A program made the translations under genes and the position numbers. Source: JAJVID01 sp035275345 (lineage in GTDB: Bacteria > Acidobacteriota > Blastocatellia > RBC074). From it: DNA of 8,939 nucleotides. Location of the stretch: NCBI GenBank assembly GCA_035275345.1, contig DATEMY010000620.1:1-8939 (forward strand), written 5' to 3'. Under the pieces are notes generated by a model. The model saw only the letters and a program-made list of their open reading frames with translations. It had not been told where the DNA came from and did not search any database. Below, one piece after another: positions 7,338-8,939 of this stretch (its first letter is position 1; each line of letters opens with the position of its first letter).

Positions 7338-8835
7338 ATTGTTTCTTTTTCAAATCTATCGTGACCATGACGCGCACTCCCGTGATGTTTTCACCCGCTT
7401 TGACTTCAATGCCGTCGCCCGCGTCCGCGCCGTTACGCTCGACGCGAACGACAAGCAGCTGCTCGCCCTTCATGTTGGAGATCATGAATGTCACTTTGCC
7501 CGGACGAATGCCAGTGATCTGAAAATTACCGTCTCCTTTGATCATCGTGGGCATACCGCCGCCGAAAACGAACGGCGAATCAGGACGTGGATCATCTGAT
7601 CGCTCCTGCTTCGACATGTATGTGATGAATGATTGGGCCAGCGTCGCTCTGACGGATTCATCGCTCACGCCATCGAACGCTACGACGCCGCTAATTGAGG
7701 CTCCGATCCTGGCTTTGATCTCGACATTCTCGACGTCGCTCATTTTTACTTCGAACGTCGCCGGATCGCTGTAGTGTTTGTTCTCGCCGCCGGATAATAA
7801 CGCCGAAAGATTTATCATCACGACCTGGTAACTCCCTGGAGTCAGCCCATTGAACCGAAAATTCCCTTGAGCGTCGGTCGTCGCCTGTCCGTTAAATCCG
7901 CCGAAACTCACGCCATCTCCCCCGGTCTGGATACACATTACATTGATTTTAGGGATCGGCTGGCCCGTCGCGTCGTCGATCACGCGGCCAGAGGCTTCGA
8001 AAGTTCTCTTCGAATCGCCGAACTTGATATCAATGCCGGTCGCCTCTCCGCCCTCTTTGAGATCTACGACCTTAGCCCGGTTCTCATCGTCCGTGTCGGG
8101 ATGCCAGGTGCGATGGTGTTTAGCGCCCGACAGACCTAGTAAATCGAAACCGCTTTCGCCGCCTGCGCTGACCAGGTATCGGCCGGCGCGCAGGCCGTAA
8201 ATTCGATAGACGCCACGGTCGTCGGTTTCGAACATCTGCATCGAGGAGTAGTTCTCGTACGGCAGCCTTTGACCACCTTCAGTTACGATTTGCAATTGCA
8301 CTCGCCCGGAGATCATCGGCTGGCCTTCGGCGTCGGTCACACGTCCGGTGATCACGCCGCCGCGCACGAGCGAAAAATCCAGATCGTTTATCGTCTCGCC
8401 ATCGTCGAGCGAGATGGATCGGGCAAGATCATTTTCGCCGGTCTTCTTCTCCGCTATGTAAGCCTTCAAATTCACGCGCGCCTCATAGGAGCCCGCCGGC
8501 AGATTGATCAGGCGATAACGCCCGTCCGCATCGGTCAGGGCGTAGGAATCCTCTCCTTCATTCATACCTCCGAAGGCGCTCGACACCCTGCCGCTGACGT
8601 CCACGGCCACGTCTGCGCCCCCCCGCATTCGTCCATCTTTGATCTCGTCCAGGCTGACCCTCGCATTAACAGCGGGTTTGCCGCCAATGGTCACACGCCC
8701 GCTGACCGAAGCCGTGCGCGGCCGGTTGTCGGGCTTATTGCCGCCGCGCTGTTGTGATTGCGCGGAAGCTTGAAAAATCGGAACGATCGTCAAGATCGAA
8801 ATAATCGAGATGCGAATAAAAAGGCTGAGTTTCAT
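7336..8835 (-). CDS. Secreted carboxypeptidase-regulatory-like protein, subfamily A, lacking the last repeat (A1)
   Basis: This is the first gene of the visible array, 499 aa. The signal peptide is residues 1-25 (MKLSLFIRIS, hydrophobic IISILTIVPIFQ, cleavage near ASA|QS). A DNRPRTA linker leads to repeats beginning near 43 (SVSGRVTIGGKPAVNARV), 159 (GGVITGRVTDAEGQP), 280 (EASGRVIDDATGQPIP) and 378 (GASISGVVAFDG). Repeat 2 has ETDDRGVYRIYGLRAGRYLVS, then RTWHPDTDDENRAKVVDL and EATGIDI. The VRVERNGADAGDGI element (463-476) is followed by ENITGVRVMV, and then the protein ends with TIDLKKKQ. In A2 and A3 the GVRIVF-like segment is followed by a fifth repeat of about 100 residues before the AFDLSKK or AFDLSQK tail, so A1 looks as if an internal deletion joined repeat 4 to the tail. 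The start is well set: AGGAGGTGA at 8847-8839, 6 nt before the ATG. It is followed by B1 after 11 bp. Its role is unknown. The reading frame is intact, so I see no reason to call it a pseudogene. Confidence 0.95.
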   Translation of the reverse strand: MKLSLFIRISIISILTIVPIFQASAQSQQRGGNKPDNRPRTASVSGRVTIGGKPAVNARVSLDEIKDGRMRGGADVAVDVSGRVSSAFGGMNEGEDSYALTDADGRYRLINLPAGSYEARVNLKAYIAEKKTGENDLARSISLDDGETINDLDFSLVRGGVITGRVTDAEGQPMISGRVQLQIVTEGGQRLPYENYSSMQMFETDDRGVYRIYGLRAGRYLVSAGGESGFDLLGLSGAKHHRTWHPDTDDENRAKVVDLKEGGEATGIDIKFGDSKRTFEASGRVIDDATGQPIPKINVMCIQTGGDGVSFGGFNGQATTDAQGNFRFNGLTPGSYQVVMINLSALLSGGENKHYSDPATFEVKMSDVENVEIKARIGASISGVVAFDGVSDESVRATLAQSFITYMSKQERSDDPRPDSPFVFGGGMPTMIKGDGNFQITGIRPGKVTFMISNMKGEQLLVVRVERNGADAGDGIEVKAGENITGVRVMVTIDLKKKQ

Positions 8836-8838
8836 AGT

Positions 8839-8847
8839 TCACCTCCT
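8839..8847 (-). promoter_or_regulatory. Very strong Shine-Dalgarno of A1
   Basis: AGGAGGTGA, fully complementary to the usual 16S rRNA 3' end, stands 6 nt upstream of the A1 ATG. It is unusual because the stem of a perfect palindrome ends only 6 nt further upstream (8854). That hairpin could affect ribosome access or end transcripts just before the gene. Confidence 0.85.
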
Positions 8848-8853
8848 CGGAAA

Positions 8854-8885
8854 AAGTAGCGCAACCTGCCGAGGTTGCGCTACTT
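8854..8885. repeat. Perfect 14-bp-arm palindrome (REP-like), terminator-like on the minus strand
   Basis: The arm AAGTAGCGCAACCT and its exact reverse complement enclose a 4-nt loop (GCCG on the plus strand). Read on the minus strand the stem runs into five consecutive T, counting the last two stem bases, and then the A1 Shine-Dalgarno sequence. It therefore resembles an intrinsic terminator, yet it sits inside the A1 leader. A second, inverted copy lies at 8911-8935. GTAGCGCAACCT-type palindromes look like dispersed extragenic elements of the REP class; that classification is inferred from form and position. Confidence 0.8.
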
Positions 8886-8910
8886 CGGCCTGGGACGAAT
8901 TGAGAAAGCC

Positions 8911-8935
8911 GCGCAACCTCGGCAGGTTGCGCTAC
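8911..8935. repeat. Second REP-like palindrome, inverted relative to the first
   Basis: GCGCAACCT and its reverse complement form 9-bp arms (8911-8919 and 8924-8932) around the loop CGGC, followed by TAC. The 25 bases equal the reverse complement of the first palindrome minus its first three bases. The two copies are thus in opposite orientation, separated by about 25 bp, an arrangement like the paired REP (BIME) elements of other bacteria. The spacer (8886-8910) shows nothing recognisable, and the window ends 4 bp after this copy, so any promoter for A1 may lie outside. Confidence 0.75.
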
Positions 8936-8939
8936 GCCA

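Noticed and set aside
1..8835. TonB-dependent receptors or peptidases
   Set aside because: Acidobacterial outer-membrane receptors often start with one such regulatory-like domain, but here there is no plug or barrel, the proteins end at 499-599 aa, and the repeats fill the whole length. No zinc-peptidase motif was seen; the family name refers only to the accessory domain.
8854..8935. CRISPR array or attachment site
   Set aside because: There are only two units, inverted to each other and internally palindromic, with no regular spacers and no cas or integrase genes nearby.

Overview
The window is one strand-uniform array of secreted, all-beta repeat proteins. Five complete genes and the 5' end of a sixth lie on the minus strand, so transcription runs from high to low coordinates. 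Every product starts with a Sec-type signal peptide. The mature proteins consist almost entirely of tandem beta-sandwich repeats of the carboxypeptidase regulatory-like / Cna-B type, with signatures such as GVITGRVTD and TDDRGVYRIFGL. No enzyme domain, TonB-dependent barrel, sorting signal or mobile-element gene is visible. Large families of such proteins are typical of Acidobacteriota (Solibacteres- or Blastocatellia-like genomes). The strong AGGAGG ribosome binding sites, moderately high GC and the GTAGCGCAACCT palindromes next to the array fit that guess, but the taxon is inferred from family knowledge, not proven.

In transcription order the array is: a pair of inverted GTAGCGCAACCT palindromes (8854-8935); A1 (8835-7336, 499 aa); B1 (7324-5600, 574 aa); a 127-bp gap; A2 (5472-3673, 599 aa); B2 (3676-1958, 572 aa); a 61-bp gap; A3 (1896-199, 565 aa); and the start of B3 (202 to beyond the window edge). 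A and B are two distinguishable subfamilies built on the same five-repeat plan, and they alternate strictly: A-B-A-B-A-(B). Every A-to-B junction is tight: two 4-bp ATGA overlaps and one 11-bp gap where the stop codon is embedded in the next Shine-Dalgarno sequence. Both B-to-A junctions are loose and share a related stretch of about 45 bp just after the B stop codon. The simplest reading is repeated tandem duplication of a two-gene A-B module together with its downstream spacer.

The translational coupling suggests that A and B partners are made together and may act as exported partner proteins. No biochemical function can be assigned from sequence. Points of interest are the alternating module architecture, the apparent loss of the last repeat in A1 with retention of a family-like C-terminal tail, a terminator-like palindrome 6 nt upstream of the A1 Shine-Dalgarno sequence, and a conserved Cys-containing C-terminal tail in the B subfamily. 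No non-coding stretch exceeds 130 bp.
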